DNA of 64,000 nt from Streptomyces adelaidensis. GTDB taxonomy: Bacteria > Actinomycetota > Actinomycetes > Streptomycetales > Streptomycetaceae. Below, one piece after another: positions 55,137-64,000 of the stretch (within the stretch, counting starts at the first letter, position 1; the number at the start of each line of letters is the position of its first letter). A program made the translations under genes and the position numbers. A model generated the notes under the pieces. It did no database searches, was not told where the DNA came from, and saw only the letters and a list, made by a program, of their open reading frames with translations. The DNA is taken from the NCBI RefSeq assembly GCF_016598475.1, contig NZ_JAEMUX010000001.1:151185-215184 (forward strand). Direction: 5' to 3'.

Positions 55137-55153
55137 TCTGATGAACCGTCAGA
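55137..55153. promoter_or_regulatory. palindromic operator candidate before the DUF35-thiolase pair
   Basis: TCTGATGAACCGTCAGA has 5-bp inverted arms (TCTGA/TCAGA) around TGAACCG. It lies 22 bases before the TTG start, a place suited to repression. A TetR-type regulator is the likeliest binder. Confidence 0.5.
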
Positions 55154-55339
55154 ATTCTGGCACGCGCGACTGGAATTGGGCAGATCCCGGGAGAACCAAC
55201 AGGCCCCGCCCGGCGTCGGAGTATCGGGAGGACCGGCCGGGGCCCACGGGGGTGGTTCCGGCCGGTCCTCACCCATGCCGGGCGAGCGGTGGATCGGCGC
55301 ACAGAGCCGCCCCGACAGGACGACCAGCAGATGATCGGA

Positions 55340-55353
55340 TACAGTCCGCCGCG
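55340..55353 (+). promoter_or_regulatory. -10 element and leaderless start of the NUDIX gene
   Basis: TACAGT (55340-55345) lies 7 bases before GTG 55353 with no ribosome site, fitting leaderless transcription. Confidence 0.5.
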
Positions 55354-55889
55354 TGTCCGCAAATCAACACCCAGCCGCCAACTTCGCACCCGATTCGCAT
55401 TGTTCGAGTTGCGGAGCGCCCTACGGAGAGGGCGTTTCCGGCTGGCCCCGCACCTGCGAGGCCTGCCACATCGTGGCCTATCGCAATCCGCTCCCCGTGG
55501 CGGTGGCCCTCCAGCCCGTGTACGACGCCAAGGGCACCGCCCTCGTCGTCATCACACGGACCATCGCTCCCGCGCGCGGGGGTACCGCCCTTCCGGGCGG
55601 GTTCATCGACCACCGGGAGGACTGGCGGCACGCCGTCGTCCGTGAGCTCAAGGAGGAGACGGGCATCTGCGCGGCCGACCGCGACGTACGCCTCGCCGAC
55701 GCCATGAGCTCACCCGCGGGTCACCTGCTCCTGTTCGGGCTGCTCCCGGAGCGCCCGGCCGCCCATCTGCCGCCGCCCGCCGCCACGGACGAGACGGAGG
55801 GCTGGCACCTGCTGCGCAGACCCACCGAACTCGCCTTCCCCCTGCACACCCTGGCCGTACAGGGCTTCTTCGACGGCCGCTACATCTGA
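55353..55889 (+). CDS. NUDIX hydrolase
   Basis: A 178-residue NUDIX protein with an N-terminal Cys pair set (CSSCGAPYG and CEACHIVAYRNP). The NUDIX box GFIDHREDWRHAVV followed by RELKEETGI fits Gx5Ex7REUxEExGU. It hydrolyses a nucleoside diphosphate linked to X, and the substrate is unknown. Three-fold metal coordination by the box Glu residues is expected. Start is probably leaderless (GTG 55353). Confidence 0.93.
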   Translation: MSANQHPAANFAPDSHCSSCGAPYGEGVSGWPRTCEACHIVAYRNPLPVAVALQPVYDAKGTALVVITRTIAPARGGTALPGGFIDHREDWRHAVVRELKEETGICAADRDVRLADAMSSPAGHLLLFGLLPERPAAHLPPPAATDETEGWHLLRRPTELAFPLHTLAVQGFFDGRYI

Positions 55890-55902
55890 GCCGAACCCGG
55901 CC

Positions 55903-58269
55903 TCACTCCTGGTCGAGTCCCCGTACCCGCACGGGATACGGAGGCTCGACCGGACCCTCGTCCCCCTCCAGCTCCACGACCACACGCCGCCCCTCCCAGC
56001 GCGTCGTGTACCGCTCGACCTCCGGCTCGTCCCAGCCGTCCCCCGCGTCCGGCACCACTAGCCCGCCCCCCGTCCGCCCGCGCGCGGGCGCCCACACCTC
56101 CAGCTCCAGGCCGCCGTCGGTGCCCCGGACCGGCAACACGGCACCCGCGCGCGCGAGCACCGGGACGCGCGACAAGGGAGCCTCCAGCAACACCTGCCCC
56201 GGCCCCTCGTACGCCTGTCCCGTCACCGTGTCGTACCAGCGCCCCCGAGGCAGCTGCACCGCACGCCGGTCCACGCCCGGATCGAGCACCGGCGCCACCA
56301 ACAGACAGTCACCCAGCAAAAAGGCGTCCTCACAGTCGCGCAGCGTCCGGTCCTCGGGCGCACCCCACCACAGCGGACGCACATATGGCGCTCCCGTACG
56401 ACCCGCCAGATGCGCCAGCGTCACGAAGTACGGCAGCAACCGCCGCCGCTCGACGAGCGCCACGCGCGCGTGCCCGACGACCTCGTCCCCGAACTCCCAC
56501 GGCTCCCTGCGCCCCGCCCGCAGACTCGCATGGGTACGGAACAACGGCATATAGGCACCGAGCTGGAACCACCGCACATACAGTTCAGCCGACGGACTCC
56601 CGTCGAAACCGCCCACGTCCGGACCCGAGTACGGCACCCCGCACAACCCGAGCCCCAGCACCAGCGACAGCGACGCCCGCAGCCCGGGCCAGCCCGTCGC
56701 CACGTCCCCGGACCACGTTCCGCCGTAGCGCTGCATCCCGGCCCACCCGGAGCGCGAGAAGACGAAGGGCCGCTCCTGAGGCGCCAGTTCGCGCAGGCCC
56801 TCGTACCCGGCCCGGGCCATACACAGCGCGAACACGTTGTGCGCCTCGCGATGATCACCGCCCCGGCCCTCCAGATCGTGCCGGACCGACCGGGGCAGCG
56901 TGTTCTCCCCGAACGCCGTGAACGAAGTCGGCTCGTTCATGTCGTGCCAGAACCCGGCGAAGCCCTGCGCCAGCCGCTCCTCGTAGAGACCGCCCCACCA
57001 CGCGCGTGTACGCGCACGCGTGAAGTCCGGAAAGACCGACTCCCCGGGCCACACCAGACCCTCCACGAACCGCCCGGCGGAGTCTCGTACGAACGCGTCC
57101 TCGGCCGTCCCACTGTCGTACACCGCGTTGCCCGGCAGCGCCTTGACCGCCGCGTCGACGATCGACACCAGCCGGATCCCGTCGCGGCGCAGCTCGTCGG
57201 CGAGGTCCGGCAACTTCGGGAAGTTCTCCGGATCGACCGTGAACACCTGATGGGCGTCATAGTGGTCGATGTCCAGGTGGACCGCGTCGAGCGGCAGACC
57301 GTGCTCCCCGTAGCCGGCGACGATCCGCCGCACCTCCTGCTCGCTCCCGAAGCCCCACCGCGCGTGATGATGCCCGAGCGCCCACGCCGGCGGCAGGGCA
57401 GGAGCCCCGGTGAGCGCCGCCCAGGCGTGCAGCACGCGCGCGGGGGTGCCCACCATCACCCAACAGCGCAGCGGGCCGCCGTCCATCCGCAGCTCGGACG
57501 TCCCGGCCCGGTCGTGCCCCGACCCCGCGCCCTCCTCGCCCTCCCGCAGCGTCACCGTGCCGTCCCACGTCGTGTCGTGGAACACCAGGTGCGTGGCCGC
57601 GTCGGCCACCACCATCTGCACCGGCATGGTGATGTACAACGGATCGTCGCCCGGCGCGAACGCATGACCGGGATCCGTGTTCCAGAGCCGATACGTTCCG
57701 CCGCGCAGCCGGGGCCCGCCCGCACGCCCTCCCAGACCGAAGAACCGCGCGTCGGCGGCCACCTCCGAGCGCTGCGTCCACCGCGCCTCACCGCCACCGA
57801 CCGGCTCCCACCAGCGGGGCGGCAGATCACGCCGCAGCGTCACTCCGCCGGGCGTACGCACCTCGACGCCACCGTGCCGTGACACCATGACCGTCACCCG
57901 CTCGGCCACCACCCGCCAGCCGCCGTCCTTGTCCGGCTCCAGCACCGCCCGCGGATCCGGCTCCGGGCACCGGCCCGCGAGCGCGTACGACGGCTCAGGC
58001 CCCGCCCCGTCCCAGCCCCAGAAGACGGCCCCGTTCGCATCGACGGTGACCCTCAGCTCGGACCGGCTGAACCGGACGATCCCGCCGCCGGGCCCCGGCT
58101 CCACCTCCAGCACCGGCCCGGGCACCCGGGCCCGCTCGGCACCCCGCGCAGGCAACCCGACGGCGTCGGCACGCCTCCTCCGCCATGCGGCCCGCACGGT
58201 GCGCAGCCCCTGAGCCGCCCCCGCCGAACCGATCGCCTTCACCGAACGCACCAGGTCACGACCGTCCAT
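55903..58269 (-). CDS. GH31 alpha-glucosidase
   Basis: A 788-residue cytoplasmic GH31 enzyme (no signal peptide is seen). The nucleophile is Asp443 in FWHDMNEPTSF and the acid/base is Asp522 in WSGDVATGW. Other marks are LDAVHLDIDHYDAHQVFTVD and RWFQLGAYMPLFRTH, with a beta-rich N-terminal domain. It releases glucose from alpha-linked glucosides. ATG 58269 is preferred to a GTG nine bases earlier because GGGTGAG then acts as the ribosome site. It converges on the NUDIX gene (13 bases apart). Confidence 0.93.
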   Translation of the reverse strand: MDGRDLVRSVKAIGSAGAAQGLRTVRAAWRRRRADAVGLPARGAERARVPGPVLEVEPGPGGGIVRFSRSELRVTVDANGAVFWGWDGAGPEPSYALAGRCPEPDPRAVLEPDKDGGWRVVAERVTVMVSRHGGVEVRTPGGVTLRRDLPPRWWEPVGGGEARWTQRSEVAADARFFGLGGRAGGPRLRGGTYRLWNTDPGHAFAPGDDPLYITMPVQMVVADAATHLVFHDTTWDGTVTLREGEEGAGSGHDRAGTSELRMDGGPLRCWVMVGTPARVLHAWAALTGAPALPPAWALGHHHARWGFGSEQEVRRIVAGYGEHGLPLDAVHLDIDHYDAHQVFTVDPENFPKLPDLADELRRDGIRLVSIVDAAVKALPGNAVYDSGTAEDAFVRDSAGRFVEGLVWPGESVFPDFTRARTRAWWGGLYEERLAQGFAGFWHDMNEPTSFTAFGENTLPRSVRHDLEGRGGDHREAHNVFALCMARAGYEGLRELAPQERPFVFSRSGWAGMQRYGGTWSGDVATGWPGLRASLSLVLGLGLCGVPYSGPDVGGFDGSPSAELYVRWFQLGAYMPLFRTHASLRAGRREPWEFGDEVVGHARVALVERRRLLPYFVTLAHLAGRTGAPYVRPLWWGAPEDRTLRDCEDAFLLGDCLLVAPVLDPGVDRRAVQLPRGRWYDTVTGQAYEGPGQVLLEAPLSRVPVLARAGAVLPVRGTDGGLELEVWAPARGRTGGGLVVPDAGDGWDEPEVERYTTRWEGRRVVVELEGDEGPVEPPYPVRVRGLDQE

Positions 58270-58481
58270 GCAGCTCACCCTGCCATTGACCGGCCGATTC
58301 GTGTGAGCCGTTCAACTTCCGTTCACCCGCGGTAGCGCCACATCTTCACGTCGCCGACCATCTGCGGCGAACCCTGGTGCAGAAGTCGATCACATGGCAT
58401 CGTCCGTGTCAGCCGCGTCACGCGCACACCCCTGCCCGTGCACGCCAGCCGCAGACGACGCGACCGTCCGGGAGCCGCCCC

Positions 58482-60449
58482 ATGACCTCAGCGAACCCCT
58501 CCCCACTCTGGCAGCCCGACACAGCCCGCATCGCCCGAGCCAGGATCACCGAGTTCCAGTCCTGGGCCGCCGAGCACCACGGAGCGCCCGCCGAGGGCGG
58601 ATACCCGGCCCTGCACCGCTGGTCCGTCGACGAACTGGAGACGTTCTGGAGGGCGGTCACCGACTGGTTCCACGTACGGTTCTCCACCCCCTACGCGCGC
58701 GTGCTCGGCGATCGCACCATGCCCGGCGCCGAGTGGTTCCCCGGAGCGACCCTCAACTACGCCGAACACGCCCTCCGCGCGGCCGACACCCGCGCCGACG
58801 AACCGGCCCTGCTCCACGTCGACGAGACCCACGAACCGCGCCCGGTGACCTGGTCCGAGCTACGCCGCCAGGTCGGCTCCCTCGCCGCCGAACTGCGCGC
58901 CCTCGGCGTACGCCCCGGAGACCGCGTCAGCGGCTACCTTCCGAACGTCCCCGAGGCCGTCGTCGCCCTCCTCGCCACGGCTGCCGTGGGCGGCGTCTGG
59001 ACCTCCTGCGCCCCGGACTTCGGCGCCCGCAGCGTCCTCGACCGCTTCCAACAGGTCGAACCGGTGGTCCTGTTCACCGTCGACGGCTACCGCTACGGCG
59101 GCAAGGAACACGACCGCCGCGACACCGTCGCCGAACTCCGCCGCGAACTGCCCACCCTGCGGGCCGTCGTCCACATCCCCCTCCTCGGCACCGAGGCTCC
59201 ACAGGGCGCCCTGGAATGGTCAGCCCTGACCTCCGCGGAGGTGGCACCGACCTTCGACCAGGTCCCGTTCGACCACCCCCTCTGGGTGCTCTACTCCTCC
59301 GGCACGACCGGCCTCCCCAAGGCGATCGTCCAGTCCCAGGGCGGCATCCTGGTCGAGCACCTCAAACAACTCGGCCTGCACTGCGACCTCGGCCCAGAGG
59401 ACCGTTTCTTCTGGTACACGTCCACCGGCTGGATGATGTGGAACTTCCTCGTCTCCGGCCTCCTGACCGGCACCACGATCGTCCTGTACGACGGCAGCCC
59501 CGGACACCCCGACATCGGCGCCCAGTGGCACGTCGCCGACCGCACCGGCGCGACCCTCTTCGGCACCTCCGCCGCGTACGTCATGGCCTGCCGCAAGGCC
59601 GGCATCCACCCGGGCCGCGACTACGACCTCTCCCGTGTCCAGTGCGTCGGCACCACCGGCTCCCCACTCCCGCCCGACGGCTTCCGCTGGCTCCACGACG
59701 AGGTCCGTGAGGACCTCTGGATCGCCTCCGTCAGCGGAGGCACCGACGTGTGCTCCTGCTTCGCGGGAGCAGTACCCACGCTCCCGGTCCACATCGGCGA
59801 ACTGCAGGCCCCAAGCCTCGGCACCGACCTCCAGTCCTGGGACCCCAGCGGCAAACCCCTCATCGACGAGGTCGGGGAGCTCGTCGTCACCAACCCCATG
59901 CCGTCCATGCCGATCCACTTCTGGAACGACCCCGACGGCACCCGCTACCACGACAGCTACTTCGACACCTACCCCGGCGTCTGGCGCCACGGCGACTGGA
60001 TCACCCTCACCTCCCGAGGCTCCGTCGTGATCCACGGCCGCTCCGACTCCACGCTCAACCGCCAGGGCGTCCGCATGGGTTCGGCCGATATCTACGAAGC
60101 CGTCGAACGCCTCCCCGAGATCAAGGAGTCCCTCGTCGTCGGCATCGAACAGCCCGACGGCGGCTACTGGATGCCCCTCTTCGTCCAAGTCGCCCCCGGA
60201 GCGGCCCTCGACGAGGCCCTCGTCGACCGCATCAAGCGGACCATCCGAGAACAGCTCTCCCCACGCCACATCCCCGACGAGATCATCGAAGTCCCCGGAG
60301 TCCCGCACACCCTCACCGGCAAACGCATCGAGGTCCCCGTCAAGCGCCTTTTCCAGGGCACCCCCCTGGAAAAGGCGGTCAACCCCGGCTCCATCGACAA
60401 CCTCGATCTCCTGCGCTTCTACGAGGACCTGGCCCGCAAACGAGGCTGA
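58482..60449 (+). CDS. acetoacetyl-CoA synthetase
   Basis: A 655-residue adenylate-forming enzyme that joins acetoacetate to CoA with ATP. AMP-binding motifs are VLYSSGTTGLPKAIV (about residue 270), then SVSGGTDVCSCF, the acetoacetyl-CoA synthetase-type FFWYTSTGWMMWNFLVSGLL, and a C-terminal TLTGKRIEVPVKRLF with the catalytic Lys. The N-terminal RITEFQSWAAEHHG and FHVRFSTPYARVLGDRTMPGAEWFPGATLNY also fit. It returns ketone-body or polyester breakdown acetoacetate to central carbon. Start 58482 follows GGGAGC. Confidence 0.93.
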   Translation: MTSANPSPLWQPDTARIARARITEFQSWAAEHHGAPAEGGYPALHRWSVDELETFWRAVTDWFHVRFSTPYARVLGDRTMPGAEWFPGATLNYAEHALRAADTRADEPALLHVDETHEPRPVTWSELRRQVGSLAAELRALGVRPGDRVSGYLPNVPEAVVALLATAAVGGVWTSCAPDFGARSVLDRFQQVEPVVLFTVDGYRYGGKEHDRRDTVAELRRELPTLRAVVHIPLLGTEAPQGALEWSALTSAEVAPTFDQVPFDHPLWVLYSSGTTGLPKAIVQSQGGILVEHLKQLGLHCDLGPEDRFFWYTSTGWMMWNFLVSGLLTGTTIVLYDGSPGHPDIGAQWHVADRTGATLFGTSAAYVMACRKAGIHPGRDYDLSRVQCVGTTGSPLPPDGFRWLHDEVREDLWIASVSGGTDVCSCFAGAVPTLPVHIGELQAPSLGTDLQSWDPSGKPLIDEVGELVVTNPMPSMPIHFWNDPDGTRYHDSYFDTYPGVWRHGDWITLTSRGSVVIHGRSDSTLNRQGVRMGSADIYEAVERLPEIKESLVVGIEQPDGGYWMPLFVQVAPGAALDEALVDRIKRTIREQLSPRHIPDEIIEVPGVPHTLTGKRIEVPVKRLFQGTPLEKAVNPGSIDNLDLLRFYEDLARKRG

Positions 60450-60460
60450 TCACCCCTGGC

Positions 60461-60485
60461 CGGCCGGCACTGTCAGTGCCGGCCG
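60461..60485 (+). terminator. hairpin terminator after acetoacetyl-CoA synthetase
   Basis: CGGCCGGCACT (60461-60471) pairs with AGTGCCGGCCG (60475-60485) across three bases, 11 bases after the stop. Confidence 0.7.
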
Positions 60486-60529
60486 TTACTGTGAGTGAGC
60501 ATTGATCGACTGCTCGCACAGGGGGAAAC

Positions 60530-61438
60530 ATGGCACACACCAGCCACCAGAGCATGCGACGCGTCCTGCGCCGCGAAATCGCGGGCACCATCGGCCTGTT
60601 GGCCGACGCACACGACTTCGCCGCGATGCGGCGCTACCGCAGCTTCGCCTTCGACGACCACCCGACCTACCTCCAACAAGTGGAATCCCTGCTCAGGACC
60701 CTCGCCGCGCAGGGCAACCACACGACCGTCGCCCTCTTCGACCCGGAGGAGTACGCGGAGTTCTGCGCCGACACCGGCCTGGAACCGGACACCCCGTCCA
60801 GTCGAACCCGCTTCACGGCCGAACTCGCGGCCACGGGCGCCAGCCTCCCGTACGACGGACAGCCACTCGCCGAACTCGTCCCCGAACTGATCGACGAAGC
60901 CGTCCGCCTGGCCACCTGGGAATACGCCACCACACTCCTCGCCCAGATCGGAGACTGCGCCTCCTGCGGCGAGGACATCGGTCGCGCGGCCTTCGCCCGC
61001 GCCATGCAACTGCTCACCCGCATCCTCGACACCGCGGGCCCCGGCGAGCGCCACCTCGTCTGCAGCGTCACCGCGAAACCCCAAGCACTCGTCGCCGTCC
61101 TCCACGCCGACCAGGACGCCGAAGGAGCCACACAGCTGGACGAGTCCGAAGCCCTGGAATTCGCCACCGTCCTGGCCCTCGGGATCGCCACCCGAAGCCC
61201 CGGCGGACTCGTCATGCGCACCACCGCCCCGGACACCACAGACCAGGTCTACGGCTGGCACCTACGCGGCGAAGGCCTCGAACCCCTCACCGCGGGAGAG
61301 GTCTTCGACGCCTACTGCACCGACATCGAGTCCGGAGACCTAGTCTCACCGGAATCAGACGTCGACTACCGCACCCCGCCCGACCTCGGAGACGACCTGG
61401 GCCAGGGGAGCACCGCCACGGACGGACACACCCACTGA
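60530..61438 (+). CDS. hypothetical protein
   Basis: A 302-residue soluble protein of unknown family. The first part (REIAGTIGLLADAHDFAAMRRYRSF, HTTVALFDPEEYAEFC) is alpha/beta. A CASCGEDIGRAAF pair suggests a metal or redox site, and the acidic tail is GDLVSPESDVDY followed by Gly/Asp-rich sequence. It lies alone between two hairpin terminators, with AGGGGGAAAC before the ATG. Related genes sit beside ptsI in other streptomycetes from memory. Confidence 0.75.
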   Translation: MAHTSHQSMRRVLRREIAGTIGLLADAHDFAAMRRYRSFAFDDHPTYLQQVESLLRTLAAQGNHTTVALFDPEEYAEFCADTGLEPDTPSSRTRFTAELAATGASLPYDGQPLAELVPELIDEAVRLATWEYATTLLAQIGDCASCGEDIGRAAFARAMQLLTRILDTAGPGERHLVCSVTAKPQALVAVLHADQDAEGATQLDESEALEFATVLALGIATRSPGGLVMRTTAPDTTDQVYGWHLRGEGLEPLTAGEVFDAYCTDIESGDLVSPESDVDYRTPPDLGDDLGQGSTATDGHTH

Positions 61439-61444
61439 ACGGGC

Positions 61445-61478
61445 GAGGGGCGCCCCACCCGCAGGTGGTGCGCCCCTC
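61445..61478. terminator. bidirectional terminator before ptsI end
   Basis: Fifteen-base arms 61445-61459 and 61464-61478 pair with one mismatch around four bases. It lies between convergent genes. Confidence 0.75.
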
Positions 61479-61502
61479 GAATCCCGACCGACCGTCGCGA
61501 CG

Positions 61503-63173
61503 CTACTCGCCCGACAGCACCGCCTGCGCCGCGCTGCGCGCATCCTCGGCCGTGTCAGCCGCACGCGCGGCAGCCGCGGCACGCTCGCACTGCGCCAGCG
61601 TGTACTTCGCCAGCGTGCCGCGCACATACGGAATCGATGCCGCACCCATGGAGAGGGAGGTGACCCCGAGACCCGTCAACACACACGCGAGCAGCGGATC
61701 CGAAGCCGCCTCACCACACACACCACAGCTCTTGCCCTCGGCCTTCGCCGCCTCGGCGGACAGCGCGACCAGGTCGAGCAGCGCGGGCTGCCACGGATCC
61801 TGCAGCCGGGACACCGCGCCCACCTGCCGGTCGGCCGCGAAGGTGTACTGCGCGAGGTCGTTCGTCCCCAGCGACAGGAACTCGACCTCCTGCAGGATCG
61901 ACCGCGCCCGCAGCGCCGCCGACGGGATCTCCACCATGGCTCCGAACTTGGCTCGCAGCCCCGCCTCACGACACGCGTCGGCGAACGCCTTCGCGTCCGT
62001 GCGGTCCGCGACCATCGGCGCCATGACCTCAAGGTAGACGGGCAGGCCCTCAGCAGCCTTCGCGAGCGCCGTCAGTTGCGTCCGCAGCACGTCGGGGTGG
62101 TCGAGCAGCGTCCGCAGCCCTCGCACACCGAGCGCGGGGTTCGGCTCGTCGGCCGGCGTCAGAAAGTCCAGCGGCTTGTCGGCGCCGGCGTCGAGCACCC
62201 GCACGACCACACGCCCCTCGGGGAACGCCTCCAGCACCTGCCGGTACGCCTCGACCTGCTTGTCCTCGGAGGGCGCCGTCTTACTGTCGTCGAGGAAGAG
62301 GAACTCGGTACGGAACAGACCGACACCCTCGGCCCCGGCCTCCACCGCCGCCGGCACGTCAGCGGGTCCGCCCACATTGGCCAGCAGCGGAACCTTGTGG
62401 CCGTCCGAGGTCGCCCCCGGCCCGCTCGATGCGGCCAGCGTGGCCTTCCGCGCCGCGGCGGCGGCCTCCAGCTCGGCCTTCTTCTCGGCACTCGGGTTCA
62501 CGAAGATCTCACCGGTGCTGCCGTCCACGGCGATCATCGTGCCCTCTGCAAGCTCCCCCGCCCCCGGCAGCGCGACCACTGCCGGCACCCCGAGCGCCCG
62601 CGCAAGAATCGCGCTGTGACTGGTCGGCCCGCCTTCCTCGGTGACGAAACCGAGGACGAGCGTCGGGTCGAGCAGCGCCGTGTCCGCAGGCGCCAGATCG
62701 CGAGCGATGAGGACGTAAGGTTCGTCGCTGTCCGGCACACCCGGCATCGGAACCCCGAGCAGCCGGGCGACGATACGATTCCGCACGTCGTCGAGGTCGG
62801 CCACGCGACCCGCGAGGTACTCGCCGGCTCCCGCCAGCAGAGCGCGGTACGCGGCGAACGCGTCATAGACCGCACGCTCCGCCGTGCTCCCCACGGCGAT
62901 CCGTCGCTCCACGTCCGCCATCAGCTCGGGGTCCTGGGCCATCAGGGCCTGGGCCTCCAGCACTGCCTGGGCCTCGCCCCCGGCCAGATTGCCGCGCGCC
63001 ATCAGATCGGCGGCCACAGCGTCAACGGCCTTGCGGGCGCGCCCCTGTTCACGCTCCGCGTCCTCTGCCGCAATCTGCTTGGCAGGCGGCTCAAGCACCG
63101 CCGTTCCCATGTGCCGAACCTCGCCGATCGCCACACCGTGGCTCACACCGACGCCTCGCAGCGTTGTCTCCAT
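61503..63173 (-). CDS. ptsI: phosphoenolpyruvate-protein phosphotransferase (enzyme I)
   Basis: A 556-residue PTS enzyme I. It takes phosphate from PEP on His186 (GGPTSHSAILARALGVPAVVALPG) and passes it to HPr. PEP-binding motifs are GVGLFRTEFLFLDD, GVRGLRTLLDHPDVLRTQL, GAMVEIPSAALRA and FLSLGTNDLAQYTFA. The C-terminal CGVCGEAASDPLL holds the catalytic Cys. It drives sugar uptake, in Streptomyces mainly GlcNAc and fructose. ATG 63173 follows GGAGACAGGTGAG. It is downstream of crr by 77 bases, in one operon. Confidence 0.97.
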   Translation of the reverse strand: METTLRGVGVSHGVAIGEVRHMGTAVLEPPAKQIAAEDAEREQGRARKAVDAVAADLMARGNLAGGEAQAVLEAQALMAQDPELMADVERRIAVGSTAERAVYDAFAAYRALLAGAGEYLAGRVADLDDVRNRIVARLLGVPMPGVPDSDEPYVLIARDLAPADTALLDPTLVLGFVTEEGGPTSHSAILARALGVPAVVALPGAGELAEGTMIAVDGSTGEIFVNPSAEKKAELEAAAAARKATLAASSGPGATSDGHKVPLLANVGGPADVPAAVEAGAEGVGLFRTEFLFLDDSKTAPSEDKQVEAYRQVLEAFPEGRVVVRVLDAGADKPLDFLTPADEPNPALGVRGLRTLLDHPDVLRTQLTALAKAAEGLPVYLEVMAPMVADRTDAKAFADACREAGLRAKFGAMVEIPSAALRARSILQEVEFLSLGTNDLAQYTFAADRQVGAVSRLQDPWQPALLDLVALSAEAAKAEGKSCGVCGEAASDPLLACVLTGLGVTSLSMGAASIPYVRGTLAKYTLAQCERAAAAARAADTAEDARSAAQAVLSGE

Positions 63174-63250
63174 CTCACCTGTCTCCGATAGTGCGGCGGG
63201 CCCCGCCGCCGCGGTGGTTGTGGAACTTGCGGTCCGGTACGGCTCTGGTG

Positions 63251-63700
63251 TCACTTCCAGTCGAAGAGCGTGTCACCGGCCTTCACTTCGCCGTCCTCTC
63301 GGAGATCGGAGAGGGAGTCGGCCGTGGCCTCAAGAGCCACGACGGGGCAGACCGGGGACTTGCCCGCCGCCTCGACGCCGGCGGGGTTCCAACGAACCAC
63401 GGCCTGGCCGCGCTGCACGGTGTCGCCCTTGTTGACGAGCAACTCGAAGCCCTCACCGTTCAGCTGCACGGTGTCGATGCCGAGGTGGGTCAGCACACCG
63501 TGTCCCTCACTATCGACAACGACGAATGCGTGCGGGTGCAGCGAGACGATGACTCCGTCCAGCGGGGCCACCGCCTCCCCTGCCTCGCGCACGGGGTCGA
63601 TCGCCGTGCCGGGGCCGACCATCGCTCCCGAGAAGACGGGGTCCGGCACGGAGGCCAGTCCGATGGCGCGTCCTGCAAGAGGGGACGTCACGGTGGTCAT
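63251..63700 (-). CDS. crr: PTS glucose-type IIA component (EIIA-Crr)
   Basis: A 149-residue EIIA-Glc protein. The phosphorylated His is His72 in VLTHLGIDTVQLNG, with His57 (LHPHAF) as its partner. GEAVAPLDGVIVSL and VQRGQAVVRW are family strands. It carries phosphate from HPr to the sugar-specific IIB, for GlcNAc in streptomycetes. ATG 63700 is preceded by TGGAGGG. It heads the operon with ptsI. Confidence 0.96.
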   Translation of the reverse strand: MTTVTSPLAGRAIGLASVPDPVFSGAMVGPGTAIDPVREAGEAVAPLDGVIVSLHPHAFVVVDSEGHGVLTHLGIDTVQLNGEGFELLVNKGDTVQRGQAVVRWNPAGVEAAGKSPVCPVVALEATADSLSDLREDGEVKAGDTLFDWK

Positions 63701-64000
63701 GGGAACCCTCCAGGGGGTGGAGATTCATATGGCCGCCACTGTCTGTACCTGGCGGCGCACTGTGCAGCAGCGTATGTCATATGAACTGCCGGTTCCGCAT
63801 GAGACGTACGGGTTGGCTGCCGTCGAGCAGCACGTAATGGATTTGCACGCGCTCCGGAGCCCGCTGTAGAGTCGTAACCCTGCTCGAGGCCGAGCGGCGC
63901 AACTGAGCGTCCTGCCCCAGCAGCACCCAACTTGTCAGATCCTATCTCGGGGTCCGCTTCCGTATGTCTACGAAAGCGTGGTCAGAGAGTCGGAGAAACA
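63701..64000. promoter_or_regulatory. crr promoter region with a weak DasR-like site
   Basis: The plus strand reads ACTGTCTGTACCTGG at about 63738-63752, which resembles ACTGGTCTAGACCAGT with one base lost and some mismatches. It sits 38-52 bases before the crr start. Bases 63800-63860 are AT-richer. No gene is seen to the window end. Confidence 0.4.

Overview
The window is high-GC actinobacterial chromosome, almost certainly Streptomyces. Codons nearly always end in G or C, many starts are GTG or TTG, and several genes look leaderless. Genus markers include rbpA behind a SigR-type promoter, a cvn conservon, a DasR-type operator before a chitinase, and a divergent MocR/YczE pair. From memory, the order crr-ptsI, rbpA and polyprenol-phosphate mannosyltransferase matches the SCO1390 to SCO1432 interval of S. 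coelicolor, read here in reverse. No rRNA, tRNA, CRISPR array, transposase or integrase was seen.

Bases 1-14150: a partial nucleoside-kinase-like gene, a Tat-exported C39-type peptidase, a tiny membrane protein, a TetR regulator, a GH18 chitinase with DasR-type repeats, an acyl-CoA dehydrogenase, two small hypothetical genes, an Lrp/AsnC regulator, an amidohydrolase, the mannosyltransferase, an FxsA protein, rbpA, an MFS exporter and a glycerophosphodiester phosphodiesterase with one frameshift. Bases 14146-24113: a YczE membrane protein divergent from a MocR regulator, an FtsK-like ATPase with an odd P-loop, a small membrane protein, an ankyrin protein, a HEAT-like protein behind a short Cys-Cys leader ORF, two glycosyltransferases (the second frameshifted) and an SGNH hydrolase pseudogene.

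Bases 24142-29523: a GntR-controlled operon with an MFS carrier, a DUF1445 (D-glutamate cyclase-like) protein and PxpA, PxpB and PxpC (5-oxoprolinase). Together they suggest uptake and conversion of a glutamate-derived compound through 5-oxoproline to glutamate. Bases 29622-36953: three genes for a kleisin-like protein, a small winged-helix-like protein and a 1557-residue SMC-like ATPase. The layout is that of a MukBEF/MksBEF/Wadjet condensin, but no JetD-type TOPRIM nuclease gene is adjacent and the Walker B glutamate is Asn. This is the best candidate for an under-described system.

Bases 37041-41902: an aldehyde dehydrogenase, APC permease and GMC oxidoreductase, probably choline or amino-alcohol oxidation. 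About 1 kb without a clear gene follows. Bases 42963-51301: a membrane protein, a cvnABCD conservon with a 5-oxoprolinase (OPLAH-type) relic wedged between cvnC and cvnD, then glpK and glpF. Bases 51880-53485 hold a badly frameshifted EAL-CBS-GGDEF (cyclic di-GMP) pseudogene. After it come a thiolase-like lipid-transfer protein with its OB-fold partner, a NUDIX hydrolase, a GH31 alpha-glucosidase, acetoacetyl-CoA synthetase, a hypothetical protein and the phosphotransferase genes ptsI and crr.

Several genes carry single-base frameshifts. Without reads I cannot separate real decay from sequencing error. The cyclic di-GMP gene and the 5-oxoprolinase relic look like real decay because the damage is multiple or involves a large deletion.
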